Part shown: one piece after another, positions 33,253 to 42,723 of the stretch | How the letters are laid out: every line of letters begins with the position of its first letter | How positions within the stretch are numbered: position 1 is the stretch's first letter | Assembly: GCA_902800625.1 (NCBI GenBank) | Contig: CADCFG010000012.1 | Location: 1 to 64,000, forward strand | From: an uncultured Eubacteriales bacterium | Lineage (GTDB): Bacteria > Bacillota > Clostridia > Christensenellales > Aristaeellaceae | Direction: 5' to 3' | Length of the DNA: 64,000 nucleotides | Position numbers and translations under genes: made by a program | The notes under the pieces: model-generated | What the model saw: only the letters and a program-made list of their open reading frames with translations | Told to the model about the DNA's origin: nothing | Databases searched by the model: none

Positions 33253-34853
33253 GGCGCTGGAAGGACCCGTTTCCCCCGACGCCCCGGGGCTTCCACGACC
33301 GCGTGGAGCAGACGCTTCATGCGCTGGAGGATATGGACAGGAGGCAAAACAGGCGTTACAAAAAGCTGACCGCGGCGCTGGTGGCCGCGCTGGTCGCGCT
33401 GCTGGCCGTCGGCGCGGTGGCGGCGGTGATCGGCAACAACCAGCTGAAGCGGGAATTGAGCGACAGCGGCGCGACGGACATGGCCGAGCGCGTGCAGGAC
33501 GTGCACCTGGCGGATGCCTCGGACGGCTTCGGCTTCTCCATCGACGAGGTGGCATGGGAGGGCGACGACCTGTACATCTCCTACACCCTGTCCGTGCCGG
33601 AGGATGGGAACACCTACCTGGTGGGGCTGATGCAGCCCCGGATCAACGGCGAGCCGGTCAATTACAGGTCGAGCCGCTACATGGATGACCTTTCCTGCAT
33701 GGCCGCGGCCCTGGGCGGCGACTATCCCGCCACGGACACCGTCGTGCTGCCCGTGCTGGCGGATTCCCGGGAGCTGGAGCTGAAGGACATGGAGCTGAGC
33801 GTGAGCGCCGCGTTCTTCTCCACGGATCGGCCCCTTGAGTTCATCCCGGATTTCTTCGACGCGGAGGGCGAATACAACCATCCGGAGCTGCTGGTTCATT
33901 GGGACGGCGGCGTCATCGAGCAGGAGATCTACCCCAGCGCCGACACGCTGTACTACTGGTGGATATCCGAGAGCGGCACGCCGATGATCGACCTGAGCAT
34001 GTTTCCCGAGGTGCTCACGGCCATGGCGGCAGAGGACGCCGAGGAGAAGGGGCACGTCACCGTCACCTATGATGCCGAGGGCTGGCCCCAGACGTGCCTC
34101 ACCCCCGCGGGGCTGGACAGCACCGGCGTGGCGACCCTGGTCGCCGAGCGCAGCGTTTCGCTGCCGCTGAGCGAGGACATGGTGTCCCACGACCTGTACA
34201 ACGGCCTGGAGGAGGACACCTTCCGCTACAGGGACATGACCATCGTCATCGAGGACTTCCACATGACCCATTTTCAGTTGACCGCCAGGATCTGGATGCT
34301 GCCGGACGAGGGCGTGCCGGAGGACGTCGGCGCGGATTATTTCGACCGGTTCCCCGGCATGGAATTCTACGTGAACGGCAAGAACCTTTCAGACGGGTTC
34401 TTCGGCGGCATTGAGGCGATGAAGGACGGCGTGCGGGGCTACCGCGAGGATTACCGCTGCGACGACTACATCCCCCTGGGGAACCTGGAGTCGCTGGAGC
34501 TGGCGGTCTGCCACTGGGACGAGGAGACCCGGGAGAAGATCGTCGACGAGGTTGTGGCGGAGCTGAAGCCCATCCTGGACACCGCCGCCGCCGAGGAGGA
34601 GGCCGCCGCGCTCGCCCTGCGCGAGGCCGCGGGCAGCTGGCAGCCGGGCGACGCGGACATCACCGTCTGGGCCACGGACAAGGGAACCTATTACCACCTG
34701 GAGCGCGAATGCTCCGGCATGAAGGAGCCCCATGAGTGGGCCATCGCGGACGCCGTGGCCGCCGGGAAGGCCCCCTGCCCCGCCTGCGCGGGCGGCAAGA
34801 ACGCCCCCTTTCAGTGGGAAGAGGGCGAGGACATCTCGTGCGGTGCCAACTGA
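33249..34853 (+). CDS. Membrane-anchored putative anti-sigma factor
   Basis: This 534-residue protein has a short cytoplasmic N-terminus (MRRWKDPFPPTPRGFHDRVEQTLHAL), one membrane span near residues 41-61 (LTAALVAALVALLAVGAVAAVIG) and a large outside domain of the DUF4179-like kind seen in clostridial anti-sigma factors. The C-terminus carries a cysteine-bearing module (YYHLERECSGMKEPHEWAIADAVAAGKAPCPACAG) that resembles small add-on domains of secreted proteins. It is coupled to the sigma gene by an ATGA overlap. The anti-sigma role is inferred from position and topology. Confidence 0.7.
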   Translation: MRRWKDPFPPTPRGFHDRVEQTLHALEDMDRRQNRRYKKLTAALVAALVALLAVGAVAAVIGNNQLKRELSDSGATDMAERVQDVHLADASDGFGFSIDEVAWEGDDLYISYTLSVPEDGNTYLVGLMQPRINGEPVNYRSSRYMDDLSCMAAALGGDYPATDTVVLPVLADSRELELKDMELSVSAAFFSTDRPLEFIPDFFDAEGEYNHPELLVHWDGGVIEQEIYPSADTLYYWWISESGTPMIDLSMFPEVLTAMAAEDAEEKGHVTVTYDAEGWPQTCLTPAGLDSTGVATLVAERSVSLPLSEDMVSHDLYNGLEEDTFRYRDMTIVIEDFHMTHFQLTARIWMLPDEGVPEDVGADYFDRFPGMEFYVNGKNLSDGFFGGIEAMKDGVRGYREDYRCDDYIPLGNLESLELAVCHWDEETREKIVDEVVAELKPILDTAAAEEEAAALALREAAGSWQPGDADITVWATDKGTYYHLERECSGMKEPHEWAIADAVAAGKAPCPACAGGKNAPFQWEEGEDISCGAN

Positions 34854-34871
34854 CGCGAAGCCGGGTCACAC

Positions 34872-34910
34872 AAAAGCACAACCACCCGCCAAACGGGTGG
34901 TTGTGCTTTT
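34872..34910. terminator. Bidirectional terminator between convergent genes
   Basis: AAAAGCACAACCACCCG pairs perfectly with CGGGTGGTTGTGCTTTT around a CCAAA loop. It lies between the anti-sigma gene and the convergent MATE-ATPase gene. Confidence 0.9.
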
Positions 34911-34924
34911 ATCCGCATCATGCC

Positions 34925-36661
34925 TTAGATGTCCCGCAGCACCAGCGTCAGGTTGTTCAGGTTCATGGAGTAGGTGTAGCGCGCCTCGTCGGCCATGCGC
35001 ATGGCCAGCCGGATGCCCAGGCTGTCGTCCTCGCCCTGCTCGATGTGGCTCACCGGGTCGAAGGCCATGCAGTCGTCGCGGAAGCGCAGCGTCCAGCGGC
35101 CGTCCTTCACCTGCAGGCGGATGGACAGGCTGTTCTTGCGCCTGGCGTCGAAGCCGTGGGTGACGATGTTCGCGCCCATCTCCTCCACGCACAGCGCCAG
35201 GTGGCTGGCCATGCGCGCGGAGCCGCCGTGCGCGCGGCAGAAGTCCCCCGCCCGGCGGGAAAAGTCCATCACGCCGTCCAGGTCAGCCAGACCCGCCTCC
35301 AGGCGGTCCGCTTCGGACACGCCGAAGTCCTGCTTCAGCATCAGGATGTCCTCCGGCCGCCAGGTGACGCCGCCCTTCTTCAGCCACACATAGCCCATCA
35401 CGCCCATCAGCGTCAGCGTCTCGCCGGTGATGAAGTACAGCCACACACCCTTCACGCCCATGGCCGTGCCCAGCAGCCAGGCCGCCAGCGTGGGCAGCAC
35501 CGCGTTGGCCAGCACGCAGATGATCTCCATCATGTGCACCCGCCCGGTGCCCTGGTAGCAGTTGCGCAGGGAATTGCTGACGCAGCAGGGGATCATGCCC
35601 AGTGCGAACAGCCGAAGGCCCTGGATCGCCATGGTTTGGCCCGCGCCCGCCTCGGGCACGAACAGCGTGGCCAGGGGCCTGGCAAAGACGATCAGCAGCG
35701 CCATCACCGCCGCGCCCAGCACCACGGCCCACCGGGTCAGCACCTTCAACAGCTCGGAAATGCCGCCGCGGTCCTCCTCGTTGTACAGCACGCCGGACAG
35801 GGTCAGCGCCACGCCGCCGGTACCGGTGCTGATGCAGTTGGAGGCGTTGATGATGGTGTTGATCACGGCGAAGGCCGCCACGGCCGCCTTGCCGCCGAAG
35901 CCCAGCAGCAGCTTGTTCACCGCGAAGATCAGCACCACGCTGGACGCCATGCCGAACACCGTGGGCACGCCGCCCTCCAGCAGCTCCTTCAGCTTGCGCT
36001 TCAGCACCCGCTTGACGGAAAAGGAGAACACGCACTTCTTCGACAGGAAGTAGCCGCCGCCGATGAGCACGGCCACGTAGTAGCTCAGCGACGAGGCCAG
36101 GCCCATGCCGAACATGCCGCCGTGGAACACCGTGACGTTCAGAAGGTCGAAGGCCACGTCCGCCACCGTCATGCCCAGCACTGCGGCGATCAGCAGGTTC
36201 CCCTGCCCCGCCATCTGCAAGAACGGCACCAGGATCAGCGCGCCCATGGACGCCGGGGCCCCGATGACGAAGCCCGCCATGTAGTTGCTGGTGTCGGCCA
36301 GCAGCGCCGGCTCGTCCGCACCCAGCAGCCGCGCCAGGGGCACCCGGATCAGCGCCACGACCACCGTGAACGCCACCGAGAACACCGCCGCCACCGCGAT
36401 GGCGGAGGAATAGCCCACGTCCGTCTCCTCCCGGTCACCGCGGCCCAGGGACTTGCCGCAGGCCACCTGCGCCCCGGCGCAGAGCATGCTGCCCACCGCG
36501 CCGATGACCAGCAGCACCGGGTTCGCCAGCCCATAGGCCGTCAGCGCCTTCTCGCCCAGAAAGCGCCCGATCATCAGGTTGTCGATGAGCAGGCACAGGG
36601 ACACCGTCAGCGCGGAGAGGATCTGCGCGGCCAGCATCTGGCCAACCAGCTTTTTAATCAT
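34925..36661 (-). CDS. MATE transporter fused to RsbW/SpoIIAB-like ATPase domain
   Basis: This is a 578-residue protein. Residues 1 to about 440 are a full 12-span MATE transporter (LIDNLMIGRFLGEKALTAYGLANPVLLVIGAVGSML). From about 455 to the end there is a soluble GHKL domain of the anti-sigma type: the N-box SHLALCVEEMGANIVTHGF, then WTLRFRDDCMAFDP and LGIRLAMRMADEARY. RsbW-type domains bind ATP and control partner proteins by binding or Ser phosphorylation. The two parts are in one uninterrupted frame. An ECF sigma/anti-sigma pair is next door. Whether transport is gated by the ATPase is unknown. Confidence 0.88.
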   Translation of the reverse strand: MIKKLVGQMLAAQILSALTVSLCLLIDNLMIGRFLGEKALTAYGLANPVLLVIGAVGSMLCAGAQVACGKSLGRGDREETDVGYSSAIAVAAVFSVAFTVVVALIRVPLARLLGADEPALLADTSNYMAGFVIGAPASMGALILVPFLQMAGQGNLLIAAVLGMTVADVAFDLLNVTVFHGGMFGMGLASSLSYYVAVLIGGGYFLSKKCVFSFSVKRVLKRKLKELLEGGVPTVFGMASSVVLIFAVNKLLLGFGGKAAVAAFAVINTIINASNCISTGTGGVALTLSGVLYNEEDRGGISELLKVLTRWAVVLGAAVMALLIVFARPLATLFVPEAGAGQTMAIQGLRLFALGMIPCCVSNSLRNCYQGTGRVHMMEIICVLANAVLPTLAAWLLGTAMGVKGVWLYFITGETLTLMGVMGYVWLKKGGVTWRPEDILMLKQDFGVSEADRLEAGLADLDGVMDFSRRAGDFCRAHGGSARMASHLALCVEEMGANIVTHGFDARRKNSLSIRLQVKDGRWTLRFRDDCMAFDPVSHIEQGEDDSLGIRLAMRMADEARYTYSMNLNNLTLVLRDI

Positions 36662-36713
36662 GCGTGTTTCAAACCCTTCGTTTTTGTCATCGACTCCAGT
36701 TTAATACGCTTCT

Positions 36714-36831
36714 CAAATTAAAAATGGGAAAGATTCTTCGTCTGCGGCTTCGCCTCCGCTCAGAATGATGCCGTCGCGTCGAAAGCCTGTCATCCTGAGC
36801 GAAGCAAGGGATCTCCCAAATTCAATTTGAA
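36714..36831 (+). repeat. Dispersed hairpin repeat, family C, copy 1
   Basis: Arms TCAAATT...GGGA and TCCC...AATTTGA enclose the words GATTCTTCG, CTCCGCTCAGAATGA and TGTCATCCTGAGCGAAGCAA. Together they form a long imperfect inverted repeat. The core TGTCATCCTGAGCG is shared with 55568-55590. The words are common in intergenic DNA of many bacteria. Confidence 0.7.
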
Positions 36832-36931
36832 AACAGTATCAGTATATCGATTATATCACAAAAGCAGCTGGATTGAAATACCGGGAAGCGACAGTATTTC
36901 GCTTCCCGATACTGAATTTACTGTTAATGCT

Positions 36932-38185
36932 TCAGTCGTCGATCACCAGGGAATCCAGCACGGCGCTGATGGCGTCAGACTGGGCCATGGCGGCCTCCTC
37001 GTCGTCCAGCTTCTTGGTCGTGACGGTGATGGCCAGCACGTCCTCCACCTCGCCGTCGTCCTCCACCGGCACCACGAACACCTGCTGGAGAGTATCGTCG
37101 GTCTCGGTGGTGTACATGATGACGTTCTCAAAGCCGTTCCACTCGCCCTGCTCGAGCGTGGCACCGTCTTCAACGAAGTCGCCGGGGTTGTCCAGGCTGG
37201 GCGCGGTCTCGCCGTCCTCCAGCTCCCGCATGGCGAAGGCGATGGCGTACTCGTCCCACTCCGCGCGGATGCCCTGCAGCACCAGGAGGTGCAGGTCTTC
37301 CACGTCCTCGTCGCTGGCGATCTCAAAGGCCTCTGGATCGTAGCTGAACTGCAAGTCGCCGTGGGGGTCCACATAGGCCGTGTCGTTCGCCGTCGCGGCC
37401 TCGTCAGCCGCTTCCTCCTCGGCCTTGAAGGGCTCGAAGACGATGGTATTCTCGGGGTTCTGGTCATCGCACCACTCGAGGAGCACGTCCACCGGATCGC
37501 CGACGAAGGTGAAGATGCCGGTGGTGCCCGCAACCGCGGCCTCGCCCAGCTCCACTTCCTCATCGGAGTCGGTGATCGGCACGTTCCAGAACTTGCCCTT
37601 GTCGTACACGAAGCCGTTGCGCTCGCAGTCGAACTGGATGGTGGTCTTAAAGATGTAGGCGCCGTGGGTCATCGGGGAAGCGATCTCCACGTCCCAGCCC
37701 TTTTCGGGGTTCTTCTCAATGGTCATCTGGGTGAACTGGGTGTCCTTTTCAAGCCACTCGCCCAACAGGTAGGGATCGCTGTCCGCCTCGTCGCCGGACG
37801 CGGTGTAGGAGCCGCCGGTGACCTCCGTCACGGCGCCGTTCTCCACGTGCAGATCCCAGGTCATCATCTCGTCGCAGGCATAGCCGGCGTAGTGGCGCAC
37901 GCCCACGGTCACGTCGCCGTCGCCCACGGGGGCATAGCGGGCCACGAAGGTGCCGTCGAGGGTGTCCGCGTTGACCAGCTTTACCACAGAGGAATCCTGC
38001 GCCATGTCGTCGGCGATCCAGCCCATGTCATCCCCGGCGTCCACCTGGATGATGAACTCGCCGTCCTCGATCAGATCGTTGAACTTGTGGCCGACAGCGG
38101 CTTCCGCCTCTTCGCCCATCGCCACGGTGGTCAGGCCACACACCAGCAGTGCCAGGGTCATCAAAATCGCAATCAGCTTTTTCAT
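36932..38185 (-). CDS. Exported protein of unknown function
   Basis: This 417-residue protein has a signal peptide (MKKLIAILMTLALLVCGLTTVAMGEEAEA) and is strongly acidic. I recognise no family. The middle part (VGVRHYAGYACDEMMTWDLHVENGAVTEVTGGSYTASG) looks beta-rich, and the C-terminal third (DPHGDLQFSYDPEAFEI...VFVVPVEDDGEVEDVLAIT) looks like a PsbP/DUF-type lipid-or-protein-binding fold by strand pattern only. GGAGG precedes the ATG at 38185. A TATAAT lies about 50 bp further upstream. It heads the run of exported proteins from 36.9 to 42.5 kb. Confidence 0.75.
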   Translation of the reverse strand: MKKLIAILMTLALLVCGLTTVAMGEEAEAAVGHKFNDLIEDGEFIIQVDAGDDMGWIADDMAQDSSVVKLVNADTLDGTFVARYAPVGDGDVTVGVRHYAGYACDEMMTWDLHVENGAVTEVTGGSYTASGDEADSDPYLLGEWLEKDTQFTQMTIEKNPEKGWDVEIASPMTHGAYIFKTTIQFDCERNGFVYDKGKFWNVPITDSDEEVELGEAAVAGTTGIFTFVGDPVDVLLEWCDDQNPENTIVFEPFKAEEEAADEAATANDTAYVDPHGDLQFSYDPEAFEIASDEDVEDLHLLVLQGIRAEWDEYAIAFAMRELEDGETAPSLDNPGDFVEDGATLEQGEWNGFENVIMYTTETDDTLQQVFVVPVEDDGEVEDVLAITVTTKKLDDEEAAMAQSDAISAVLDSLVIDD

Positions 38186-38274
38186 GTTGTCTTCCTCCAT
38201 TTTTATCTGCGTTTCGCTCGTTTGCATGGCCATTATAACCCCTGAGCCGTCACAGAACTGTCACACGATAGCCC

Positions 38275-38313
38275 GCGCAGCGGCGGCCTGTCTTTGACGG
38301 GCCGCCGCTGCGC
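38275..38313 (-). terminator. Probable terminator downstream of the Cys-repeat protein gene
   Basis: GCGCAGCGGCGGCC pairs with GGCCGCCGCTGCGC around 11 bases. No clear T-run follows on the minus strand, so it may act as a stabilising hairpin. Confidence 0.55.
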
Positions 38314-38331
38314 GCATGGCATCCGATTGGA

Positions 38332-40581
38332 TTACGGCACGTACACGCGATTGATCTCCACGACCTTGCCGCCCTCCACGCGCACGGTGGTGTTCTGGGG
38401 CACAAACCAGTCGTTCTCAGAGGTCTGGATCGCCTCGGCGATGCCGTCGGCATTCACGGTGACGGGCTCCTTCTCGATGTCCCAGGCATCCGTGAAGGTG
38501 GCGGCGGCGTCCACGGTCAGCGTGGTCACGCCCTGGTCGGTGTAGGTGGTCAAGTCATCCAGGCCCTGGACGAAGTAGCCGTTGGTGTCCTCCTGGGTGG
38601 CCAGGGTGAACGCGCGGGCCTCCTGACCCTCGTTCACAGAGATGCCGTACTCGGTCTCCTCCAGGCTCAGCACGGGAACGGTCTCGCCCTCGACGACGAT
38701 GCTGTCGCCCACCTTCAGGCCGGCCACGTCCACCAGGTCATACCAATCCTGGGTGAACACGTGCACGCCGTTCATGTAAGTGGCGGTGGCGCCGCCCAGC
38801 ACGTCGCCCTTGTTGAAGGACACGGGATAGGTGCCGTCGGGCAGGGCGTTCACGTCGATGGCATTGGCCATGGGCGCGATGGTCTTGAACTCGGGATGCT
38901 CGGCGTTTTCAAAGCTCACGGTGTTGCTCAGCCACTTGGCGCCGTCGGCCTCGGAGACCGCCATGGCCGCGAAGTGCAGGTTGCCCTCGCCCCAGTCGGC
39001 GTCCACGTTGAAGCTGCCGGAGGCGCTGTTGCCCGCGCCGGGAGCCAGCTGCACGCCATCCAGCACCATCACGATGTTTTCCTGCCGGAAGTCCGGCTCG
39101 CCGAAGGTCAGCAGCAGGGTGGTGAAGTCGGCCTTCTCGGTGCCCAGGTTGGTCAGGGACCAGCTATAGGAGGTGACGCCGCTTTCGTCGGCCTCGCCCA
39201 TGGGCTCCACGGTCAGGGCCAGATTCACGGGCGTGGCCGTGCTGCCCTCGCCCTTCCACTGCTCGTCGGGGATCTTGGCAAACCATGCGTTCACCACGGC
39301 GTCGATGTCGGTGGGACGGACCTTGCCCGTCTCCACGACCATGCCGTTGTCCGCGGCAAAGCCCGCCAGAGCGTTGTCCAGCTTGCCGCCGTAGATGCCG
39401 TCGAAGCTGCCAGCGTCGTAGCCGACTTCCTTGATGATCTGCTGCAAGGCGCGCACGTCCTCGCCGCGGCGGCCCTTTTCAAACACGGTGCCGGCGTCGA
39501 CGGTCTCGTGCTGCTCGAACCCGCAGCCCCGGCACACGCGCACGCGCTCGCCGGACTCCATGCGGGTCATTTCCTTCACGACGGTCCAGGGGCCGAAGTC
39601 GTGCTCCAGGTCCTTCAGGGTCTGGGGCCAGCCGATGCCGTCAGAGGTCAGGCCGCGGTCCTCCTGGTACTTCGCCAGGGCCTTCTCGGTGCCGCCGCCG
39701 AAGATGCCGTCCGCGCCGCCGGCGTTCAGGTAGCCCTGCTCCACCAGCAGCTGCTGCATGCGGGCAACGGCCTCGCTGCGCTCGCCGCGGCGGATGGTGC
39801 CCTCGGGATCGAACTCTTCCTCGCCGCCGTTGGCGCCGCAGACCTTGCAGATCTTGGCACGCACGCCCGCGGAGTGGTCGGTGGCCTCGACGGTCACCTG
39901 GTACTCATAATCATGGGGCAGCTTGTCCAGCACCTGGGTCTTGGTGGTGCCGCAGACCTTGCAGGTGTGCTGGCGCTCGCCCTCGGCGGTACAGGTGGGT
40001 TCCTTGGTCATTTCCCAGGAACCGAAGGTGTGGTCGTCGTAGTACTCCTCGGTCTCTTCCTTCCCGCAGTTCTTGCAGGTGCGGGTGCGGGAGCCCTTCT
40101 TGGCGCAGGTGGCCTCCTTGGTCACCTTCCACTTGGACCAGTCGTGGTCCTTCTTCTTGGTCTCCTGCTCATCGCGCAGGCCGCACTTGTTGCACAAGCG
40201 CCAACGATAGCCCTTCTCGGTGCAGGTGGCCTGCTTGTCCACGGTCCAGTCGCCCCAATCGTGGGAGCAGACGCTCTGGGGAACGTAGTCCACCAGGTTC
40301 ACTTCCAGCACCCAGCCGATCTTCTGGCCGCCGTTCTTGGTGTCCTCCACCAAAACGCCGATCCACTTGCCGTCGTCGCTGATCAATTGGGGGATCACCG
40401 AGTCGGCGCCCTTCAGCTTCTTCAGGACCTTGGAATCCCGGCTCTGTTCCTTGTAGATGTTGCACTTGTTCTTGCACACATACAGCGGGATCGGACCGGT
40501 GTAGTCCGTATCCGCCAGCGCGGGAAGCGCCAGGATCAGCGCCAGCGCCAGAGCGATGGCCATGGTCAGTAGTCTCTTCAT
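38332..40581 (-). CDS. Exported SH3/Cys-repeat/peptidoglycan-binding protein
   Basis: This 749-residue protein has a signal peptide (MKRLLTMAIALALALILALPALA) and an SH3-like domain (CNIYKEQSRDSKVLKKLKGAD). About four tandem units of the form HDWGxWxxxKxATCxxxGxRxRxCxxCG come next, two peptidoglycan-binding repeats (MQQLLVEQGYLNAGGADGIFG and LQQIIKEVGYDAGSFDGIYG) with another Cys unit between them, and a large C-terminal region of unknown fold. The Cys units have one single Cys plus a CxxC and could bind zinc. It probably acts at the cell wall. GAGGAGG precedes the ATG at 40581. Confidence 0.8.
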   Translation of the reverse strand: MKRLLTMAIALALALILALPALADTDYTGPIPLYVCKNKCNIYKEQSRDSKVLKKLKGADSVIPQLISDDGKWIGVLVEDTKNGGQKIGWVLEVNLVDYVPQSVCSHDWGDWTVDKQATCTEKGYRWRLCNKCGLRDEQETKKKDHDWSKWKVTKEATCAKKGSRTRTCKNCGKEETEEYYDDHTFGSWEMTKEPTCTAEGERQHTCKVCGTTKTQVLDKLPHDYEYQVTVEATDHSAGVRAKICKVCGANGGEEEFDPEGTIRRGERSEAVARMQQLLVEQGYLNAGGADGIFGGGTEKALAKYQEDRGLTSDGIGWPQTLKDLEHDFGPWTVVKEMTRMESGERVRVCRGCGFEQHETVDAGTVFEKGRRGEDVRALQQIIKEVGYDAGSFDGIYGGKLDNALAGFAADNGMVVETGKVRPTDIDAVVNAWFAKIPDEQWKGEGSTATPVNLALTVEPMGEADESGVTSYSWSLTNLGTEKADFTTLLLTFGEPDFRQENIVMVLDGVQLAPGAGNSASGSFNVDADWGEGNLHFAAMAVSEADGAKWLSNTVSFENAEHPEFKTIAPMANAIDVNALPDGTYPVSFNKGDVLGGATATYMNGVHVFTQDWYDLVDVAGLKVGDSIVVEGETVPVLSLEETEYGISVNEGQEARAFTLATQEDTNGYFVQGLDDLTTYTDQGVTTLTVDAAATFTDAWDIEKEPVTVNADGIAEAIQTSENDWFVPQNTTVRVEGGKVVEINRVYVP

Positions 40582-40680
40582 GTCTCTTCCTCCTCGTCGT
40601 TCTGAATGAACCATTGTATACTCTATCGCCAGCGGCCTTCCGGCCGCGGGTTTGCATTGATCGGACGTCCGAAAGGGGCG

Positions 40681-41439
40681 TCACTTCTTCTTGGCGTACT
40701 TCGAGGACACCCAGCCGCTCTGGCCGTCGTAGGACACGTGGTACCAGGTCACGCCACGCTCATCCTTGCGGGTCTCGTCATAGCTGAGGGTCTTGCCCTT
40801 GGGGATGCTGCAAATGTCCCGGTAATCCAGGCCCGCGCCGGTGCGCAGGTTCACGCTGCCGGTGGTCTTGACCTTGCTGCCGGAGGACTTGCTGCTGCCG
40901 CCGCTGCTCTTGGAGCTGCCGCCGCCCTTGCCCGTGTACTTCGAGGACACCCAGCCAGTGCGCTTCTTGTAGGTGACGCGATACCAGGTGACGCCCCGGT
41001 CGTCCTTGGCGGTCTTGTCATAGCTCAGGGACACGCCCTCGGGCACCGTGCGGATGACGCTGTAGTCCAGGCCCGCGCCCTTGCGCAGGTTCACGCTGGC
41101 CGTGGTGGTCACCTTGCCGTCGGACGAGCCGGAGGACGAACCCTTCGATCCGCCGGAGGGCTTCTTCGAAGAGGCGTACTTCGAGGACACCCAGCCGGTG
41201 CGGCCCTTATAGCTGATGCGGTACCAGGTCACGCCGCGGTCGTCCTTGTCGGTGGCATCGTAGTCCAGCTGCTTGCCCGAGCTGATGGTTCGGATGGAGC
41301 CGTAGCCCAGGCCGGGGCCCTTGCGCATGTTCACGTTGCCGGTGGTCCAGACCGTGCCGCTCTCCGCCAGCGCGGCCACCATGGAAAGGCAGATCGCCGC
41401 CATCAGCAGCGCCGCCAGAATCTTCTTCATCTTCATCAT
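40681..41439 (-). CDS. Exported triple SH3-domain protein
   Basis: This 252-residue protein has a signal peptide (MMKMKKILAALLMAAICLSMVAALAE) and three bacterial SH3 (SH3b) domains of about 60 residues. Each opens with a VNMRKGPGLGY-like strand and closes with GVTWYRISYKGRTGWVSSKY. Ser/Gly/Lys-rich linkers join them. SH3b domains usually bind peptidoglycan or cell-wall polymers. There is no catalytic domain, so it may be a wall-binding or decoy protein. GGAGG lies 12 bases before the ATG. Confidence 0.88.
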   Translation of the reverse strand: MMKMKKILAALLMAAICLSMVAALAESGTVWTTGNVNMRKGPGLGYGSIRTISSGKQLDYDATDKDDRGVTWYRISYKGRTGWVSSKYASSKKPSGGSKGSSSGSSDGKVTTTASVNLRKGAGLDYSVIRTVPEGVSLSYDKTAKDDRGVTWYRVTYKKRTGWVSSKYTGKGGGSSKSSGGSSKSSGSKVKTTGSVNLRTGAGLDYRDICSIPKGKTLSYDETRKDERGVTWYHVSYDGQSGWVSSKYAKKK

Positions 41440-41485
41440 AACTTCTTTGACTCCTCCACGCTCATTTCGGTTCCGGAAATTACCA

Positions 41486-42547
41486 TCATTCCGCCATCGA
41501 TTCGTCGATCAGGTTGTGGATGATGAAATCGGCCTCCGCCTCCGCGGTGGGCCCGTCCAGCCAGAACACCACGTCGATGTACTCGTCGCCGTTTTCGAAG
41601 ATGTAGGTGATGGTGTCGTACTCGCCCTCTTCGCACTCGTCCACCGCGCGGTACCAGGCCACGGGGATCAGGTTGATCTCGCCGTCGGTCACCAGCTCGG
41701 TCACGGCGGGATAGGTGGAGGCTTCCTCCACGACGTACTCCGCCAGCGTTGGGCTCAGGCCCTCCTTGCTGAACTGGTACACGTCGAAGTCCAGCAGGCT
41801 CGCGTCGCTGTACCAGTAGGCCACCTGGTCGTCCGCGATGTCCTCGTCGCTGATCTCGCCCTGCTTATAGTCGTCCGGCACGGTGAGTGTGAAGCTGGAG
41901 GTGCCCAGGGGGATCTGCTTCAGCTCCATGTAGTCCAGGGAATCCATGATGTCCCAGACCTCGCTGCTGCTGTCCTCGCCCGCCAGGCGGAACGCCAGCT
42001 TCAGGAAGCTGTCGCCGCTGTCCAGCAGGTAGACCATGGACTCGCGCTCTTCGCCGTCAACGGTGTTTCTCGCCCAATACCAGGCCGCGTCGATCTCGCC
42101 GATCTTATCCGCGGGCCAGACCATGTCCACCGCCTCCTCAGCATCGGCCTGCCGGAGGGCGAAGTGGGAAAGCTCCGGCGACGCGTCGTCCTTCGCGATC
42201 TGGAACACGTCCATGTCCAGGCCGGTTTCGTCGTTCTGCCAGCAACCGATCTGCCCCGCGGCGATGTCCGCCTCGGTCAGCTCCCCGGCCACGAAGTCGT
42301 CGGCGATCATCAAGGTGTACACCGAGCTGCCCAGGCGCAGCCTGCGCAGGCCCGGCTCCTCGACGACCTCCCCGTCGGCTTCCTCCAGCGCTTCCTCCAC
42401 GGCCTCTTCAATCTCGGCCGCCTCAGCCTCTTCGATCCCGGTTTCCACGGCCTCCATGACCTCTTCCACGGTCTCCTCGCCGACGGCGCAGGCGAACACT
42501 GCCAACAGCATCGCCAGGATCGCCAGCATTGAAATCAACTTCTTCAT
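41486..42547 (-). CDS. Exported protein with two tandem homologous domains
   Basis: This 353-residue protein has a signal peptide (MKKLISMLAILAMLLAVFACAVGEE) and a Glu/Ala-rich helical linker. Two copies of a roughly 135-residue domain follow; the copies align at LGSSVYTLMIADDFVAGELTEADIAAGQIGCW and LGTSSFTLTVPDDYKQGEISDEDIADDQVAYW. The family is not recognised. The 46-bp gap to the SH3 gene suggests co-transcription. A Cys at the end of the signal peptide is not in a good lipobox context, so lipidation is uncertain. Confidence 0.8.
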   Translation of the reverse strand: MKKLISMLAILAMLLAVFACAVGEETVEEVMEAVETGIEEAEAAEIEEAVEEALEEADGEVVEEPGLRRLRLGSSVYTLMIADDFVAGELTEADIAAGQIGCWQNDETGLDMDVFQIAKDDASPELSHFALRQADAEEAVDMVWPADKIGEIDAAWYWARNTVDGEERESMVYLLDSGDSFLKLAFRLAGEDSSSEVWDIMDSLDYMELKQIPLGTSSFTLTVPDDYKQGEISDEDIADDQVAYWYSDASLLDFDVYQFSKEGLSPTLAEYVVEEASTYPAVTELVTDGEINLIPVAWYRAVDECEEGEYDTITYIFENGDEYIDVVFWLDGPTAEAEADFIIHNLIDESMAE

Positions 42548-42723
42548 GGTTCAACCTCCTCGATACAGCGGCATTCCAGCATCCAAAACACCGCGACATC
42601 ATTTCATCCATACAGTATTCTATCCTTGCAGGCGTACAAAAGCATAACAGGCCCGCTGTCACACGCACGGAAACCCGCACAATTCCATGCGCAGGACGCG
42701 GCTTTATTGTGACCATGGCCCGG

